A stretch of DNA of 64,000 bases from Nitrosomonas sp. Nm132. Its GTDB lineage: Bacteria > Pseudomonadota > Gammaproteobacteria > Burkholderiales > Nitrosomonadaceae. The translations under genes and the position numbers were made by a program. Of the stretch, positions 45,333-56,502 are shown piece after piece. The stretch lies in the NCBI RefSeq assembly GCF_900100485.1, contig NZ_FNDH01000008.1:1-64000 (forward strand), written 5' to 3'. A model generated the notes under the pieces. The model did no database searches and had not been told where the DNA came from. It saw nothing but the letters and a program-made list of their open reading frames with translations. Numbering within the stretch: position 1 is the first letter of the stretch; each line of letters opens with the position of its first letter.

Positions 45333-45782
45333 TTATTCTGCTTCGGGTGCTTGTTCGAGTCCCCGTACCTGAACTCCTGTTTTGATATCTTTTTTAGCAA
45401 ACCAGCCAAGATTCATTTCAAGCGCATATTTTGCTGGTTTGGCTGAATAATGTGGGGTGACTGAGTGCGGGGTCATGTCGGCAATATTGAGAATCACTCC
45501 TTTCTCGTCAAGAAACGCCACGCTGAGGGGGATAGAGGTATTGAGCATCCACATACCGTAAATGTTTGTTTTGGGAAACACAAACAGCATGCCGCTGTTT
45601 CCATCTAATTGCGAGCGATACATTAGTCCTTGCGCGCGCGCGGTCGGGGTATGAGCTATTTCTGTGTATAGTGTATGCTCTAAAATTTTAAGAGGAATCA
45701 CTGTGGGTGCAGTCGATGTATCTGAGCTTACCGTTGCTGGCAGCAGAAAAATAATGATCGCTAAGAATAAGTATCTTAACAT
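45333..45782 (-). CDS. DUF192 family exported protein
   Basis: A 149-residue protein with a signal peptide ([19 protein letters not shown]) and a single DUF192 domain with [38 protein letters not shown] and the C-terminal [15 protein letters not shown]. The domain is a small beta-barrel of unknown biochemical function. Its start overlaps dut by 7 bp, so the two are co-transcribed. Confidence 0.9.
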   Translation of the reverse strand: MLRYLFLAIIIFLLPATVSSDTSTAPTVIPLKILEHTLYTEIAHTPTARAQGLMYRSQLDGNSGMLFVFPKTNIYGMWMLNTSIPLSVAFLDEKGVILNIADMTPHSVTPHYSAKPAKYALEMNLGWFAKKDIKTGVQVRGLEQAPEAE

Positions 45783-46225
45783 TTACCTGTACTTCCAAAA
45801 CCGCCTTCACCGCGGTCAGTCGGTTGGAAGCTTTCGACTACATTGAAATGAGCTTGCAGGACAGGAACGATAACCAGTTGTGCAATCCGCTCTAGTGGGC
45901 TTAGCAGGAAGCCTGTCTGTCCACGATTCCAACAAGAAACAAAAATCTGCCCCTGATAATCCGAATCGATCAATCCAACCAGGTTTCCCAGTACGATTCC
46001 GTGTTTGTGACCAAGACCAGAACGAGGCAATACCATTGCAGCCAAGCCCGGATCATTCAAATGAATTGCAATACCAGTTGGGATTAACTGTGTTTCTCCA
46101 GGTTGTACTTGAATGGGGTGCTCAGTACAGGCGCGCAGATCTAATCCTGCTGATCCTCGTGTGGCGTAAGCTGGAAGCTGATCCTTTAGACGTAAATCAA
46201 GAATTTTGATGTCAATTTTTTTCAT
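45776..46225 (-). CDS. dut: Deoxyuridine 5'-triphosphate nucleotidohydrolase
   Basis: A 149-residue trimeric dUTPase. Motifs are visible in order: [29 protein letters not shown] (motifs 2/3), [26 protein letters not shown] and the C-terminal [11 protein letters not shown] that closes over the active site. It hydrolyses dUTP to dUMP, preventing uracil in DNA. ATG 46225 (MKKIDIKIL) matches known starts; the frame extends to 46267 but would overlap coaBC. Located 10 bp after coaBC, as in many proteobacteria. Confidence 0.96.
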   Translation of the reverse strand: MKKIDIKILDLRLKDQLPAYATRGSAGLDLRACTEHPIQVQPGETQLIPTGIAIHLNDPGLAAMVLPRSGLGHKHGIVLGNLVGLIDSDYQGQIFVSCWNRGQTGFLLSPLERIAQLVIVPVLQAHFNVVESFQPTDRGEGGFGSTGKC

Positions 46226-46235
46226 ACGAAAAGAG

Positions 46236-47441
46236 TTAGGAATGATGTTTTTTATATAATGTAGCAATATGCTCGATTAAGCGGCGTGCCTGATCAATTT
46301 TAGGTGCTTTAGCTAGCGTATGTTTGCCATTATCATCAAACAGCATCAATGTACTGTCATCTGAACCCATTGCTTCCTGAGCAAAATTTGCGATGAGCAA
46401 GGGGAGGTTTTTTTTGTGGCGTTTGATTTCTGCATTTTTATCAATATCCTCTGTTTCAGCGGCAAAACCAACACAGAAGGGTGGATTTGGCAAATTGACT
46501 ACGTATTGCAAAATATCCGGATTAGGAACGAGATCAAGCACCATATTGTTATCGGTTTTTTTTATTTTTTGTGTGTGACTAATGGCAGGGCGATAGTCTG
46601 CAACGGCGGCGACGCTTATAAAAATGTCGTTAAGGGTCACTTCATTTTTGACTGCAGCCAGCATATCGTTTGCACTTGTTATGGGAATAAGCTTTTTAAC
46701 GGCAGGATAAGTCAAGCAGACCGGGCCCGAGATTAGCGTGACTTCTGCACCCGCCTCAAGCGCAGCATTCGCGATTGCAAAACCCATTTTTCCAGAACTT
46801 AAATTGATGATTCCGCGTACTGCGTCAATCGCCTCAAAAGTAGGGCCGGCCGTAATGAGGACCCGTTTTCCTTGCAACAATCTGGGCTGAAAGAAATTCT
46901 GTACAACCTCAAAAAGTTCGTGTGGCTCTAACATACGCCCCATTCCTGTTTCACCACAGGCCTGAATGCCATAAGCAGGGCCAAGAATAGTTATATTATC
47001 TTTTTTTAGCGTAGTCAGGTTACGCTGTGTTGCGGGATTTCCCAGCATTTGCTGATTCATGGCGGGTGCAATCATTAATGGACAATTACGAGCAAGGCAT
47101 AGTGTTGAAAGCAGATCATCCGCTAAACCATGCGCAATTTTTGCGATGAAATCAGCGCTTGCGGGCGCGACTAAAATGGCATCGACAGCACGCGATAGAT
47201 CGATATGCGCCATGCTGTTATTAACACTATCATCCCAAAGTTGTGTGTATACCGGTTTGCTGGTTAATGCTTGTAAAGTGGTTGGTCCTAAAAAATGACG
47301 AGCTGACTCAGTCATAACAGTTTGTACTTCAATGCCGCCTTGTACGAGTAGGCGTGCGAGTTCAGCAACCTTATATGCTGCGATACCGCCAGTTATTCCA
47401 AGTAACAAACGTCTACTATTCCGAAAATTTATGGCTGCCAT
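46236..47441 (-). CDS. coaBC: Bifunctional phosphopantothenoylcysteine decarboxylase/synthase
   Basis: A 401-residue fusion enzyme of coenzyme A synthesis. The N-terminal CoaC flavoprotein domain has [10 protein letters not shown], the [13 protein letters not shown] segment, the PAMN motif and the catalytic cysteine in [10 protein letters not shown]. The C-terminal CoaB domain has [14 protein letters not shown], the ISNxSSGKMG-like segment, and VAAVADYRP. Convergent arrangement is not seen; dut and the DUF192 gene follow in the same direction. Divergent from radC. Confidence 0.96.
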   Translation of the reverse strand: MAAINFRNSRRLLLGITGGIAAYKVAELARLLVQGGIEVQTVMTESARHFLGPTTLQALTSKPVYTQLWDDSVNNSMAHIDLSRAVDAILVAPASADFIAKIAHGLADDLLSTLCLARNCPLMIAPAMNQQMLGNPATQRNLTTLKKDNITILGPAYGIQACGETGMGRMLEPHELFEVVQNFFQPRLLQGKRVLITAGPTFEAIDAVRGIINLSSGKMGFAIANAALEAGAEVTLISGPVCLTYPAVKKLIPITSANDMLAAVKNEVTLNDIFISVAAVADYRPAISHTQKIKKTDNNMVLDLVPNPDILQYVVNLPNPPFCVGFAAETEDIDKNAEIKRHKKNLPLLIANFAQEAMGSDDSTLMLFDDNGKHTLAKAPKIDQARRLIEHIATLYKKHHS

Positions 47442-47591
47442 AGATGCGCGCTTATTAGCTAAAAACGTGAAATAAAAGATTTAGGTTATGCCAAAACAGA
47501 TAATATTGATGAACATAATCAATTTACTGGATTGTTACAAAAAATAGCCGTTAATTTGAATATGATGATTTTTTACATGATTCATTAAATA

Positions 47592-48266
47592 ATGGCAATT
47601 ACAGATTGGCCTGAGTCGGAGCGTCCGCGTGAGAAACTTCTAAGAAAAGGGGCAAGAAGCCTTTCAGATGCTGAGCTATTAGCTATTTTCTTGCGTACCG
47701 GTATTGCAGGTAAAAGTGCTGTGGATCTCGCCAGAGAGTTATTAAAGCATTTTGGAGGTCTGACAGAATTATTTCTCGCCGACCAAGACACATTTTGTCA
47801 ATTACCCGGCATAGGAGTAGCCAAGTATACACAGTTACAGGCTGTTCTGGAAATGGCGCAGCGCGCACTCGGAGAAGAACTGAAAAGTGGTGATGTCATG
47901 GATTCACCTCAATCAGTACGCGATTACTTACGCCTTAAACTGGTTGGCAAGGAGCACGAGATTTTTGTCGGTATTTTCCTAGATGCTAGAAACCGCACCA
48001 TTGCTACTGAGGAATTATTTACGGGTACACTGACTCAGGCTAGTGTTTATCCACGTGAAATAGTCAAGCGCGCATTATATCATAATGCGGCAGCCATGAT
48101 TTTTGCTCATAATCATCCATCTGGCGTCGCAGAGCCAAGCAAGGCCGATGAAATTCTGACTCAATCCCTGAAACAAGCACTCGCACTTGTAGATATAAAG
48201 GTGCTGGATCACTTCATTATTGGTGATAGAGACACGCTTTCGTTTGCTGAACATGGTCTGATTTGA
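47592..48266 (+). CDS. radC: RadC family JAB-domain protein
   Basis: A 224-residue protein with an N-terminal helix-hairpin-helix-like region ([27 protein letters not shown]) and a C-terminal MPN/JAB domain with the metalloprotease-like motif [16 protein letters not shown]. The biochemical role is uncertain despite the historical name. It precedes rpmB, the usual order in proteobacteria. Confidence 0.95.
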   Translation: MAITDWPESERPREKLLRKGARSLSDAELLAIFLRTGIAGKSAVDLARELLKHFGGLTELFLADQDTFCQLPGIGVAKYTQLQAVLEMAQRALGEELKSGDVMDSPQSVRDYLRLKLVGKEHEIFVGIFLDARNRTIATEELFTGTLTQASVYPREIVKRALYHNAAAMIFAHNHPSGVAEPSKADEILTQSLKQALALVDIKVLDHFIIGDRDTLSFAEHGLI

Positions 48267-48329
48267 ATTGAAGAATCCATTCAAATCAGGATATAATCGC
48301 TAGTTTTATAAACCTAGGAGTGCGTAAAC

Positions 48330-48566
48330 ATGGCGCGAGTATGTGAAGTGACTGGTAAGAAACCTATGACTGGTCATCATGTTTCCCATGCAAACAACAA
48401 AACAAAACGTCGTTTCCTACCAAATTTACAGCATCGTCGATTCTGGGTGGAAAGTGAGAAACGATGGATTAGCTTACGCTTAACCAATGCAGCATTGCGT
48501 ACTATCGATAAAAATGGGATTGATGCTGTACTTGCCAAAATGCGTTCGCGTGGGGTGAGCGTTTAG
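48330..48566 (+). CDS. rpmB: 50S ribosomal protein L28
   Basis: A 78-residue basic protein beginning [24 protein letters not shown], the canonical L28 N terminus, with the usual QHRRFWV and [13 protein letters not shown]. It has an AGGAG site. It forms the rpmB-rpmG operon. Confidence 0.97.
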   Translation: MARVCEVTGKKPMTGHHVSHANNKTKRRFLPNLQHRRFWVESEKRWISLRLTNAALRTIDKNGIDAVLAKMRSRGVSV

Positions 48567-48611
48567 CATATAAGGCAAAGATTTTACTTTAAATAGGATG
48601 GGAATGTAGTT

Positions 48612-48767
48612 ATGCGTGAAAAAATCAAACTTGAATCTTCAGCAGGGACTGGCCATTTTTATACAACAACTAAAAACAAGCGCGCTAAGCCGGAGAAAAT
48701 TGAGATCATGAAATATGATCCAGTAGTAAGAAAGCATGTCAAATATAAAGAAACGAAATTAAAATAG
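48612..48767 (+). CDS. rpmG: 50S ribosomal protein L33
   Basis: A 51-residue protein, [20 protein letters not shown], then [20 protein letters not shown] and a C-terminal [11 protein letters not shown]. It is the cysteine-free type of L33 (no zinc ribbon). It lies 45 bp after rpmB in the same operon. The 316 bp between this gene and the amidase gene show no gene or strong hairpin. Confidence 0.96.
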   Translation: MREKIKLESSAGTGHFYTTTKNKRAKPEKIEIMKYDPVVRKHVKYKETKLK

Positions 48768-49083
48768 CGAAAAAATATTAAGTAACACTCTACTATTTTG
48801 GCCTAATTCATAAACGAAAGCTATTTTTCTACTCTGCCAAGAGTGTAATCAAAGACCATAAACCAGCATCGTTGAATGGATTCCTTTTGTCTCTTGGCGA
48901 GGGGAATCTGCGAGGCATAAATAACCTAAAATAGACTATGTCGTCTTTAAAATAATACTAGCCTCGCGAGCTATCTTCCATCGCTCATCTTGAAGATCTA
49001 TTGGGGTTTTCCGTTACCTTTTTTGCATCTATATTTCTATATAGAAGCAGCGATTAATAAAAAAATCTCGTGTGGGGAAGAAT

Positions 49084-50421
49084 TTACTCAGACTGAGCTA
49101 ACTCAGTATGAGTTGGTATTGGACTGACAGCAAAGTAGCGTTTAATCCCAATGGTAATAGCATTAGCCATCTTATCCTGATACGCTTGACTTCTTAGCTT
49201 TTCTTCTTCAGTTGGATTACTAATGAATGCGGTTTCTACCAAGATAGATGGAATGTCGGGTGATTTGAGAACAGCAAATCCTGCTTGTTCTATATTCCTC
49301 TTATGTAAATGATTTATGTTGCCAATTGCTGATAGTACGTTACCGGCGAGCTTAATGCTGTCGTTAATAGTCGCATTTAATGATAAATCTATTAAAGTCT
49401 TTTTAAGATAATGATCTTTGTTATCAAGCCTAACCCCCCCGATTAAATCGGATTCATTTTCTTTTTTTGCTAGCCAACTTGCTGTCGTGGAAGTTGCGCC
49501 ATTTTCCGACAATGCATATACAGAAGAGCCACGTGCCTGAAGTCTGGGAACAGCATCTGCATGAATAGATATAAACAAATCGGCATTTGCCTTGCGTGCT
49601 TTTGTGCGCCTTACTTCAAGAGGTAAGAAATAATCATCATCACGAATTAGTACAGCACGTATATTGGGTTCTTTGTCTATTCTAGCTTTGAGCCTTTTTG
49701 CGATGGCCAGGGTTACATCTTTTTCGTGGGTCCCGCTGGGCCCAATTGCGCCAGGATCTTTTCCTCCATGTCCTGCATCAATTGCAACGATGTGAGTTTT
49801 TGATGACTTATTGGTGGGCTTACGATCAAAAGTTGTTAGCAATTCTCCTGACTGCTTGTGACTGCCGCTTTTCGTGGGTGCCCTGCTTTCAAATTCTTGC
49901 ACAAGCGCCATTAATGGATCTTCCTTTTTATGGGATATAGTAGTCTGTTCAGGAGGGTAGATATCCAATACGAGGCGGTGGCCAAATCCATCCATTGGCT
50001 CGAGGGTAAACATCCGAGGCACAGCATTGCTTTTTAGTCCTAAAACAAGGCGTACCCCATGTGGTGTAAGGCGTTCTATATGCGCCGCACGAATGAAGGG
50101 ATCTTTGGTATTAACTTTCCCTGGCAGGTTTTTAAGTGCTGGGGTTAGTGCAACTCCCTCGAAATTCATAATGATTTTTCGAGGATTATCTGGGGTGTCG
50201 AGAGTATAGTTGATTGGTATATTAGATTCGAGTGTTAGCCGAGTATATTCTGGGCCTGCCCAGAGACGCGTAGATGTAATCTGTGTACTTGCGATGACAC
50301 TATTGCTGAATAAGGAAATGAGTATGGAGATTAATGAGAAAAAAGCCAGAAATAGAGTCTGATAGTTCTTAGCTGCAATGATGTTTAAAGTAACCTCATG
50401 TTTTACCAGTATTTTAAGCAT
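49084..50421 (-). CDS. amiC: AmiC-type N-acetylmuramoyl-L-alanine amidase
   Basis: A 445-residue periplasmic amidase. The signal segment (TLFLAFFSLISILISLFSNSVIAS) is followed by an AMIN domain (TRLWAGPEYTRLTLES) for septal peptidoglycan targeting and a C-terminal Amidase_3 domain. The zinc ligands sit in DAGHGGKDPGAIG, ISIHAD and VETAFISN. It cleaves septal peptidoglycan during cell separation, normally with EnvC/NlpD activators. The gene overlaps tsaE by 19 bp. The N terminus is long; a later start is possible. Confidence 0.93.
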   Translation of the reverse strand: MLKILVKHEVTLNIIAAKNYQTLFLAFFSLISILISLFSNSVIASTQITSTRLWAGPEYTRLTLESNIPINYTLDTPDNPRKIIMNFEGVALTPALKNLPGKVNTKDPFIRAAHIERLTPHGVRLVLGLKSNAVPRMFTLEPMDGFGHRLVLDIYPPEQTTISHKKEDPLMALVQEFESRAPTKSGSHKQSGELLTTFDRKPTNKSSKTHIVAIDAGHGGKDPGAIGPSGTHEKDVTLAIAKRLKARIDKEPNIRAVLIRDDDYFLPLEVRRTKARKANADLFISIHADAVPRLQARGSSVYALSENGATSTTASWLAKKENESDLIGGVRLDNKDHYLKKTLIDLSLNATINDSIKLAGNVLSAIGNINHLHKRNIEQAGFAVLKSPDIPSILVETAFISNPTEEEKLRSQAYQDKMANAITIGIKRYFAVSPIPTHTELAQSE

Positions 50422-50891
50422 TTTTTTCCTGTCCTTGTTCCGGCTTGAATCTTGATTTTTCGACCTAACTCATTGAACCGAAAAAGAATCTTTATATCTG
50501 CATCTGGCAATAGTTTGTCAGCTTTTTCTGGCCATTCGATCAGGCAAATTGTTTCTGCATTAAAGTAATCACGAAAACCCGCTTCCTCCCATTCAATGGG
50601 ATCATTGAAACGATAAAAATCAAAGTGATACAAGTATAACCCAGAAAATTTATAGATCTCAACCAGATTATATGTTGGGCTTTTCACTTTTCCTTGATAT
50701 CCCATCGCACGCAAAATGCCGCGAGTTAATGTGGTTTTCCCTGCACCTAGATCACCATTGAGAAAAACAATTAAGCCAGGATGCAAGATGTTCGCAATTT
50801 TCTTACCCAGCGCTAGCGTTGCTGTTTCATCAGCAAGCTGTAAAATGAGAGGTTGCTCTGCGCAAGAGTCAAAAAGAAAAGGATTATGCAA
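50403..50891 (-). CDS. tsaE: tRNA threonylcarbamoyladenosine biosynthesis protein TsaE
   Basis: A 162-residue P-loop ATPase with Walker A GDLGAGKTT near residue 46, followed by VKSPTYNLVEIY and a Walker B-like FDFYR, and a C-terminal CLIEWPE. It works with TsaB and TsaD in t6A37 modification of tRNA. The frame begins at TTG 50891, with GGAG eight bases upstream on the minus strand; no in-frame ATG fits the family N terminus. The start region overlaps that of divergent queG by 6 bp. Confidence 0.9.
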   Translation of the reverse strand: MHNPFLFDSCAEQPLILQLADETATLALGKKIANILHPGLIVFLNGDLGAGKTTLTRGILRAMGYQGKVKSPTYNLVEIYKFSGLYLYHFDFYRFNDPIEWEEAGFRDYFNAETICLIEWPEKADKLLPDADIKILFRFNELGRKIKIQAGTRTGKKCLKYW

Positions 50892-51968
50892 GAAGAGATC
50901 TCCATAAATTCATCACTAGATGTTGTCCTGTTAAAACAATCTATCAAGAATTGGGGTAAACAGCTTGGTTTTCAAGATATCCGTATCGCTGATGCTAATG
51001 CTGACATGTCTTTAGTTGAAGCAGGACTATCCGCCTGGCTGGATAAAGGCTTTCATGGTGACATGGATTATATGGCAAAACATGGTACTAAACGTACTCG
51101 CCCTGCAGAGCTTGTACCTGGGGTATTGCGAGTGATTTCCGTGCGAATGAATTATACACCACCAGCAGCAAAGGAAAGTTGGAGTATTATCCATGATAGT
51201 AATAAGGCATTTATTTCACGCTATGCAGTTGGGCGCGATTACCATAAAGTACTGCGTGCGCGACTGCAGAAACTGGCAGACAATATTTCCGAGAAGATAG
51301 GCCATTTTAATTATCGTGTTTTTACCGATAGCGCGCCTGTCATGGAAGTAGAGTGGGCAAAAGAATCTGGCCTTGGATGGCGTGGCAAGCATACTTTACT
51401 GTTATCCAGAGAAGCAGGCTCATACTTTTTTCTTGGGGAAATGTATACTGATTTGCCGCTACCTGTAGATGATCCCATCGGGAGTTATTGCGGAAGCTGT
51501 ACTCGATGTATTGATATCTGTCCTACTCAGGCAATTATTGGGCCTTACCAATTGGATGCCAGACGATGTATTTCTTATCTTACTATTGAGCTGAAGGGCA
51601 GCATTCCTGAGGTTTTGCGGCCTCTGATCGGTAATCGAGTTTATGGTTGTGATGATTGCCAATTGATCTGCCCTTGGAATAAATTTGCCAAAGTAACACA
51701 AGAAGCCGATTTTGCCGTACGCAATGGATTGGATGACGTATCGCTAGTGGAATTGTTTCGCTGGAGTAAGGAAGAGTTCGAATTAAAGCTTGCAGGTAGC
51801 CCTATACGCCGAATCGGTTATGAGCAATGGTTGCGTAATCTTGCAGTTGGTTTGGGTAATGCTCCTTCATCTCCAGCGATCATTGAGGCGCTGCAAGCAC
51901 GCAGCAATGATCCTTCATTATTGGTACGCGAGCATGTGCAATGGGCGCTGCAGCAACATGATAAATAG
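50886..51968 (+). CDS. queG: Epoxyqueuosine reductase QueG
   Basis: A 360-residue cobalamin- and iron-sulfur-dependent enzyme performing the last step of queuosine synthesis. Two 4Fe-4S clusters are predicted by CGSCTRCIDICP and the paired CDDCQLICPWN. The substrate region has YHKVLRARLQKL and FTDSAPVMEVEWA. A HEAT-like C-terminal end is present. ATG 50886 (MQEEIS) is chosen over an upstream in-frame ATG at 50853 that would lie deep in tsaE. Divergent with tsaE, a common pairing. Confidence 0.95.
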   Translation: MQEEISINSSLDVVLLKQSIKNWGKQLGFQDIRIADANADMSLVEAGLSAWLDKGFHGDMDYMAKHGTKRTRPAELVPGVLRVISVRMNYTPPAAKESWSIIHDSNKAFISRYAVGRDYHKVLRARLQKLADNISEKIGHFNYRVFTDSAPVMEVEWAKESGLGWRGKHTLLLSREAGSYFFLGEMYTDLPLPVDDPIGSYCGSCTRCIDICPTQAIIGPYQLDARRCISYLTIELKGSIPEVLRPLIGNRVYGCDDCQLICPWNKFAKVTQEADFAVRNGLDDVSLVELFRWSKEEFELKLAGSPIRRIGYEQWLRNLAVGLGNAPSSPAIIEALQARSNDPSLLVREHVQWALQQHDK

Positions 51969-52068
51969 TTTGTTGCGCTTCCATTGATATTCGTTATAAA
52001 AATATTGTAACTGGAAGATTCCTCCAGAATCACCAAGCGTGGACGATTCTGGAAAAATTCGATTTATC

Positions 52069-52431
52069 CTAGCGCATGCGCCAAGCAGTATAAGTCGTTT
52101 CCCTGTTGAAATCATCCCAGATATAGGCGGGATTTACTATGGGGGTAGTTGGAACCAGAAAAGTGGCGATATCGAGTGCTCCGGTTAAGGACCGGCCTAG
52201 TGTATGGACAATACCAATAAAGAATCCAGCGGTCATGCCATAGGTAGCCCCTTTATTACGACCGGTAATCATCATGGTTTTTGGAATTTCTACCACTCCA
52301 GTCACTGCGTTGGCCACACCATTCGCTAGTTTTTCTCCAACTTTAATGGGGTAATCAGTTGCCATTGCTATAGTTGGGAAAAAGAAAGCTAGTGCGAATA
52401 GCACTAACAGCGATGAGATCGATTTTTTCAT
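52069..52431 (-). CDS. Exosortase system-associated protein, TIGR04073 family
   Basis: A 120-residue exported protein with a signal peptide (SLLVLFALAFFFPTIAMA) and the conserved TIGR04073 pattern: KLANGVANAVTGVVEIPKTM, then a glycine-rich GMTAGFFIGIVHTLGRSLTG and PAYIWDDF. Members occur in genomes with PEP-CTERM/exosortase sorting, mostly in environmental betaproteobacteria. Its role is unknown. No exosortase gene or PEP-CTERM protein is visible in this window. It stands alone between queG and glnS. Confidence 0.8.
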   Translation of the reverse strand: MKKSISSLLVLFALAFFFPTIAMATDYPIKVGEKLANGVANAVTGVVEIPKTMMITGRNKGATYGMTAGFFIGIVHTLGRSLTGALDIATFLVPTTPIVNPAYIWDDFNRETTYTAWRMR

Positions 52432-52590
52432 TAAGTTCTCCTAAATCAGAATAATACAATAAGTGCATCTACTCAATTCGGGTGTACTGCTCAAGTAACA
52501 CCATCAAACATGACAATATCACAAGTTATCGTCATTTCTTAAATTAGTTGTTATTGCTTGAATCGTAGATTTCAATTATCGCCAATCTGA

Positions 52591-54285
52591 TTAGCTAATC
52601 CGCGCTTCCTTTATTATTTTTTCCCATGTGTCGCGCAAGGTAACAGCCCGATTAAATATCGGTTTTCCTGGTTTTGTGTCGATGCGATCTGCTACGAAGT
52701 AGCCATGACGTTCAAATTGGAATCGTTGTTCAGCTTGTGTATCAAGAAGAGAAGGTTCGAGATAAGCGGCTATGATTTGTTTTGAATGCGGATTCAAGTG
52801 GGATTTAAAGTCTTTGTTACCCGTGTCGGGATAGGGATGGTTAAACAAGCGATCGTATATTCTTATTTCTGCTGGTTGGGCATGTCTGGCAGATAGCCAA
52901 TGAATATTTCCCTTGACCTTGCGTGTGTCGGCGCCAGCGGTGCCACTTTTGGTAGCAGGATCGTAAATACAGTGGATTTCTTCTATTTCACCGTGATCGT
53001 TCTTCACAACAGAGACACATTTTATGATGTAAGCATAGCGTAAACGAACTTCTGCACCGGGCGAGAGGCGGAAATAGCCTTTGCTGGGAATTTCCATAAA
53101 ATCGTCCTGCTCGATATAAACAGTTTTAGTAAGGGGTAACATTCGTTTTCCCCACTCTGGTTTTTGCGGATGATTAGGCGCATAACATTCTTCTTCCTGA
53201 TCTTCAGGAAAATTATCGATCACAAGCTTTAAGGGTTTTAATACTGCAATCCGCCGTAAAGCATGCTCATTGAGATCTTCTCTCAGGCAATCTTCCAAAA
53301 TAGTCATGTCTATCCACGAATCTGCTTTGCTGATACCGATGCGCTCAGTAAATAGGCGAATGGATTCGGGGGTGTATCCACGACGACGTACGCCTGCCAA
53401 GGTATTCATGCGCGGATCATCCCAGCCATCTACAAAATGACCTTCTACTAATTCAATCAATTTGCGTTTGCTCATCACGCAATAAGTGAGATTTAATCGA
53501 GCAAACTCGATTTGCTGTGGATGACAGGGAATTTGGCCATCTAATTGATCTAGCACCCAGTCATACAGTGGCCGGTGGTCTTCAAATTCTAAGGTACACA
53601 GAGAATGGGTAATGTGCTCAAGTGCATCCGATATGCAGTGCGTAAAATCATACATCGGATAGATGCACCACTTATCGCCTGTACGCTGATGATGAATATG
53701 GCGAATACGATAAATGACTGGATCGCGCATATTGATATTGGGAGAGGCCATGTCAATCTTGGCGCGTAATACATGGGTACCATCTGGAAATTCACCAGCG
53801 CGCATGCGCCGGAACCAGTCCAGGTTTTCTGCTGCGGAGCGATCGCGGTAGGGACTGTTTTCACCGGGCTGATTCAAGGTGCCGCGTAATTGACGAATTT
53901 CATCGGCGGACAGGCTATCCACATACGCTTTTCCTTCTTTTATCAGATATTCAGCAAACTCATATAATTTCTCAAAGTAATCAGATGCATAGTAAATATG
54001 CGTCCCCCACTCAAAACCTAACCACTTGACTGAGTCACAGATGGCATCTACGTATTCTTGCGCTTCTTTTTCTGGATTAGTATCGTCAAAACGTAGGTGG
54101 CATATACCGCCATAATCGCGTGCAAGACCAAAATTGAGGCAGATGCTTTTAGCATGACCGATGTGTAAGTGGCCATTGGGTTCGGGTGGAAAACGTGTTT
54201 CTACTCGCCCATGCCATTTACCTGTACGGTTATCCTCATCAATAATGTTGCGAATGAAATTTGAAGAAATAGGTAATGTGCTCAC
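52591..54285 (-). CDS. glnS: Glutaminyl-tRNA synthetase
   Basis: A 564-residue class I aminoacyl-tRNA synthetase. The HIGH motif is HLHIGHAKS (about residues 40-48) and the KMSKS loop is VMSKRK (about residue 270). The opening [16 protein letters not shown] is GlnRS-type, and [11 protein letters not shown]-like text ([15 protein letters not shown]) follows. The C-terminal anticodon-binding beta-barrels are complete. The gene is divergent from lysS across a 175-bp gap. Confidence 0.96.
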   Translation of the reverse strand: MSTLPISSNFIRNIIDEDNRTGKWHGRVETRFPPEPNGHLHIGHAKSICLNFGLARDYGGICHLRFDDTNPEKEAQEYVDAICDSVKWLGFEWGTHIYYASDYFEKLYEFAEYLIKEGKAYVDSLSADEIRQLRGTLNQPGENSPYRDRSAAENLDWFRRMRAGEFPDGTHVLRAKIDMASPNINMRDPVIYRIRHIHHQRTGDKWCIYPMYDFTHCISDALEHITHSLCTLEFEDHRPLYDWVLDQLDGQIPCHPQQIEFARLNLTYCVMSKRKLIELVEGHFVDGWDDPRMNTLAGVRRRGYTPESIRLFTERIGISKADSWIDMTILEDCLREDLNEHALRRIAVLKPLKLVIDNFPEDQEEECYAPNHPQKPEWGKRMLPLTKTVYIEQDDFMEIPSKGYFRLSPGAEVRLRYAYIIKCVSVVKNDHGEIEEIHCIYDPATKSGTAGADTRKVKGNIHWLSARHAQPAEIRIYDRLFNHPYPDTGNKDFKSHLNPHSKQIIAAYLEPSLLDTQAEQRFQFERHGYFVADRIDTKPGKPIFNRAVTLRDTWEKIIKEARIS

Positions 54286-54460
54286 AAGTTTGTCTTTCTA
54301 ATTGGGTTGGGAATGCGATCATCAAAACAACTATAATACAGCTAGCAATATTATAGAGTGTGTTTTGCCAGCCAAGACCAGAATAAATAAATGAAGTAAA
54401 TGCAGCGCGAAATACATAAAAAGCCCCGAACCTAATATTTATTAAGCAAATTAAATTTTT

Positions 54461-55975
54461 ATGACTCAAGAAACTCAATCTGCTATTTCCCAAGACGAAA
54501 ACCATATCATTGCAGAACGGCGTACTAAGCTGACCGAGCTACGCAAAATCCGTAATGCTTTTCCCAACGACTTTCGTCGCGATAGCCTGGCTTCAGAATT
54601 ACACCATCACTATAACTCGTTTACCAAAGAAGTGTTGGAGACAGAACAGGTTGTCGTAAAGGTTGCGGGACGTATGATGTTCAAGCGCATCATGGGTAAA
54701 GCAAGCTTTGCCACCATTCAGGATATGAGTGGGCGCATCCAGCTTTATGTATCCAATGACCATACCGGTCAAGCTGTTCATGAAGCTTTCAAGCATTATG
54801 ATCTGGGCGATATTTTGGGTGCTGAGGGTATTTTATTCAAAACCAAAACTGGCGAGTTGTCCGTGCGAGTGAGCCATTTGCAGTTACTGACGAAATCCTT
54901 GCGGCCGCTTCCGGAAAAATTTCATGGCTTAGCTGATCAAGAGCAGAAATACCGCCAGCGTTATCTCGATTTAATTACCAATGAAGAGGCCCGCAGGGTT
55001 TTTTCCATACGTTCCAAGGTGATTCAGGCTATTCGCGAGTTTTTTGTGGCGAGGAATTATCTCGAAGTAGAAACGCCCATGATGCATACAATTCCGGGTG
55101 GCGCAACGGCGCGACCTTTCGCTACGCATCATAACGCACTGGATATGGCGCTCTACTTGCGCATCGCACCTGAACTCTACTTGAAACGATTGGTGGTCGG
55201 AGGAATGGAGAAAGTTTTTGAAATTAATAGGAATTTCAGGAATGAGGGGATTTCTACCCGGCACAATCCTGAATTTACCATGCTAGAATTTTATGAAGCC
55301 TATCAGGATTATGCTTACCTGATGGATTTCACTGAAGCCATGCTACGAGAAGTCGCGGTAAAAGTGCTGGGAACGACCCAAATCACCTACCAGGAGCGTC
55401 AGATCGATTTATCACAATCGTTTGCAAGAATGACTATTATGCAGGCTATTCAAAGGCATTACCCAGAATATACGACTGCACAGCTTAATGATCGCAATTT
55501 TCTGATGAGTAAACTGCAGGAACTGAATATTGCGTATAACGCAGGGGATGGGATAGGTGGATTGCAGCTTTCCCTATTTGATGAAACGACTGAGCATCTA
55601 TTATTCCAACCAACTTTCATTATTGATTATCCGGCAGAAGTATCACCTTTAGCGCGTCGGAATGATCATAATCCAGAAATCACAGATCGTTTTGAGCTTT
55701 ATATCGCCGGACGTGAAATTGCAAATGGTTTCTCAGAATTGAATGATCCAGAAGATCAGGCTGCGCGTTTTCTGGAGCAGGCTAAAGCTAAGGAAGCGGG
55801 CGATGCAGAGGCCATGCATTATGATGCTGATTACATTCGTGCACTGGAATATGGCCTACCTCCAACAGCAGGAGAGGGGATTGGTATCGATAGGTTGATC
55901 ATGTTACTTACAGATAGTCCCAGTATTCGTGATGTCATCCTGTTTCCTCAATTACGGCAAGAGCAGGAAGAGTGA
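54461..55975 (+). CDS. lysS: Lysyl-tRNA synthetase (class II)
   Basis: A 504-residue class II synthetase. The N-terminal OB-fold anticodon-binding domain ([20 protein letters not shown]) is followed by the catalytic core with motif 2 ([20 protein letters not shown]) and motif 3 ([17 protein letters not shown]). Length is normal. It is the last core gene before the foreign island that begins near 56040. Confidence 0.97.
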   Translation: MTQETQSAISQDENHIIAERRTKLTELRKIRNAFPNDFRRDSLASELHHHYNSFTKEVLETEQVVVKVAGRMMFKRIMGKASFATIQDMSGRIQLYVSNDHTGQAVHEAFKHYDLGDILGAEGILFKTKTGELSVRVSHLQLLTKSLRPLPEKFHGLADQEQKYRQRYLDLITNEEARRVFSIRSKVIQAIREFFVARNYLEVETPMMHTIPGGATARPFATHHNALDMALYLRIAPELYLKRLVVGGMEKVFEINRNFRNEGISTRHNPEFTMLEFYEAYQDYAYLMDFTEAMLREVAVKVLGTTQITYQERQIDLSQSFARMTIMQAIQRHYPEYTTAQLNDRNFLMSKLQELNIAYNAGDGIGGLQLSLFDETTEHLLFQPTFIIDYPAEVSPLARRNDHNPEITDRFELYIAGREIANGFSELNDPEDQAARFLEQAKAKEAGDAEAMHYDADYIRALEYGLPPTAGEGIGIDRLIMLLTDSPSIRDVILFPQLRQEQEE

Positions 55976-56120
55976 GTGTTATGTTCTTCTCAGGGTAACA
56001 GATGCAACAAGGAGACTTTGTCCAAGTTTTGCATATAGGAGGCTAGTACTCAGTCATTCTTGAAATGTCGGCTAAAGCTCCCCATACTCTCGAGCTTCAA
56101 CGTAGAATGGAAGTGGGCCA

Positions 56121-56492
56121 ATGGCAAAGAAATACATGGTGAGGCTAACCGAAGAAGAACAAGCTTATTTAGAAAGTTTGGTGCACAAAGGAAAAGTGGC
56201 GGCGTACAAAAGGCTTCATGCCCAGATCTTGCTTAAGGCGGATGAGAACGCTTTAGGTGAATCGTGGCAAGATAGCCAAATCAGCAAGGCTTTCGGCATT
56301 TCGACCCGGACGGTTGAACGCGTCAGAACGCGGCTAGTTGAAGAAGGCTTAGAGTCGGCCTTAGAGCGAGCGAAACCCAACCGTGTTCGAGGGCGGGTGA
56401 TTGATGGCGAAATCGAAGCCCATTTAGTAGCGTTAGTCTGTAGCGATGCGCCGGAGGGCCATAGCCGATGGACCTTGATGTGTCCAGTTTAG
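56121..56492 (+). pseudogene. IS630-family transposase N-terminal fragment
   Basis: The helix-turn-helix half of an IS630-type transposase: MAKKYMVRLTEEEQAYLES, ISKAFGISTRTVERVRTRLV and ALERAKPNR, ending in the conserved EGHSRWTL. Homology stops at about 56475, and the frame then reads unrelated bases MCPV to a stop. The catalytic DDE part is absent, replaced by GC-rich foreign DNA. A remnant left by an insertion or deletion event. Confidence 0.85.
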
Positions 56493-56502
56493 TGTAGCCA
56501 CA

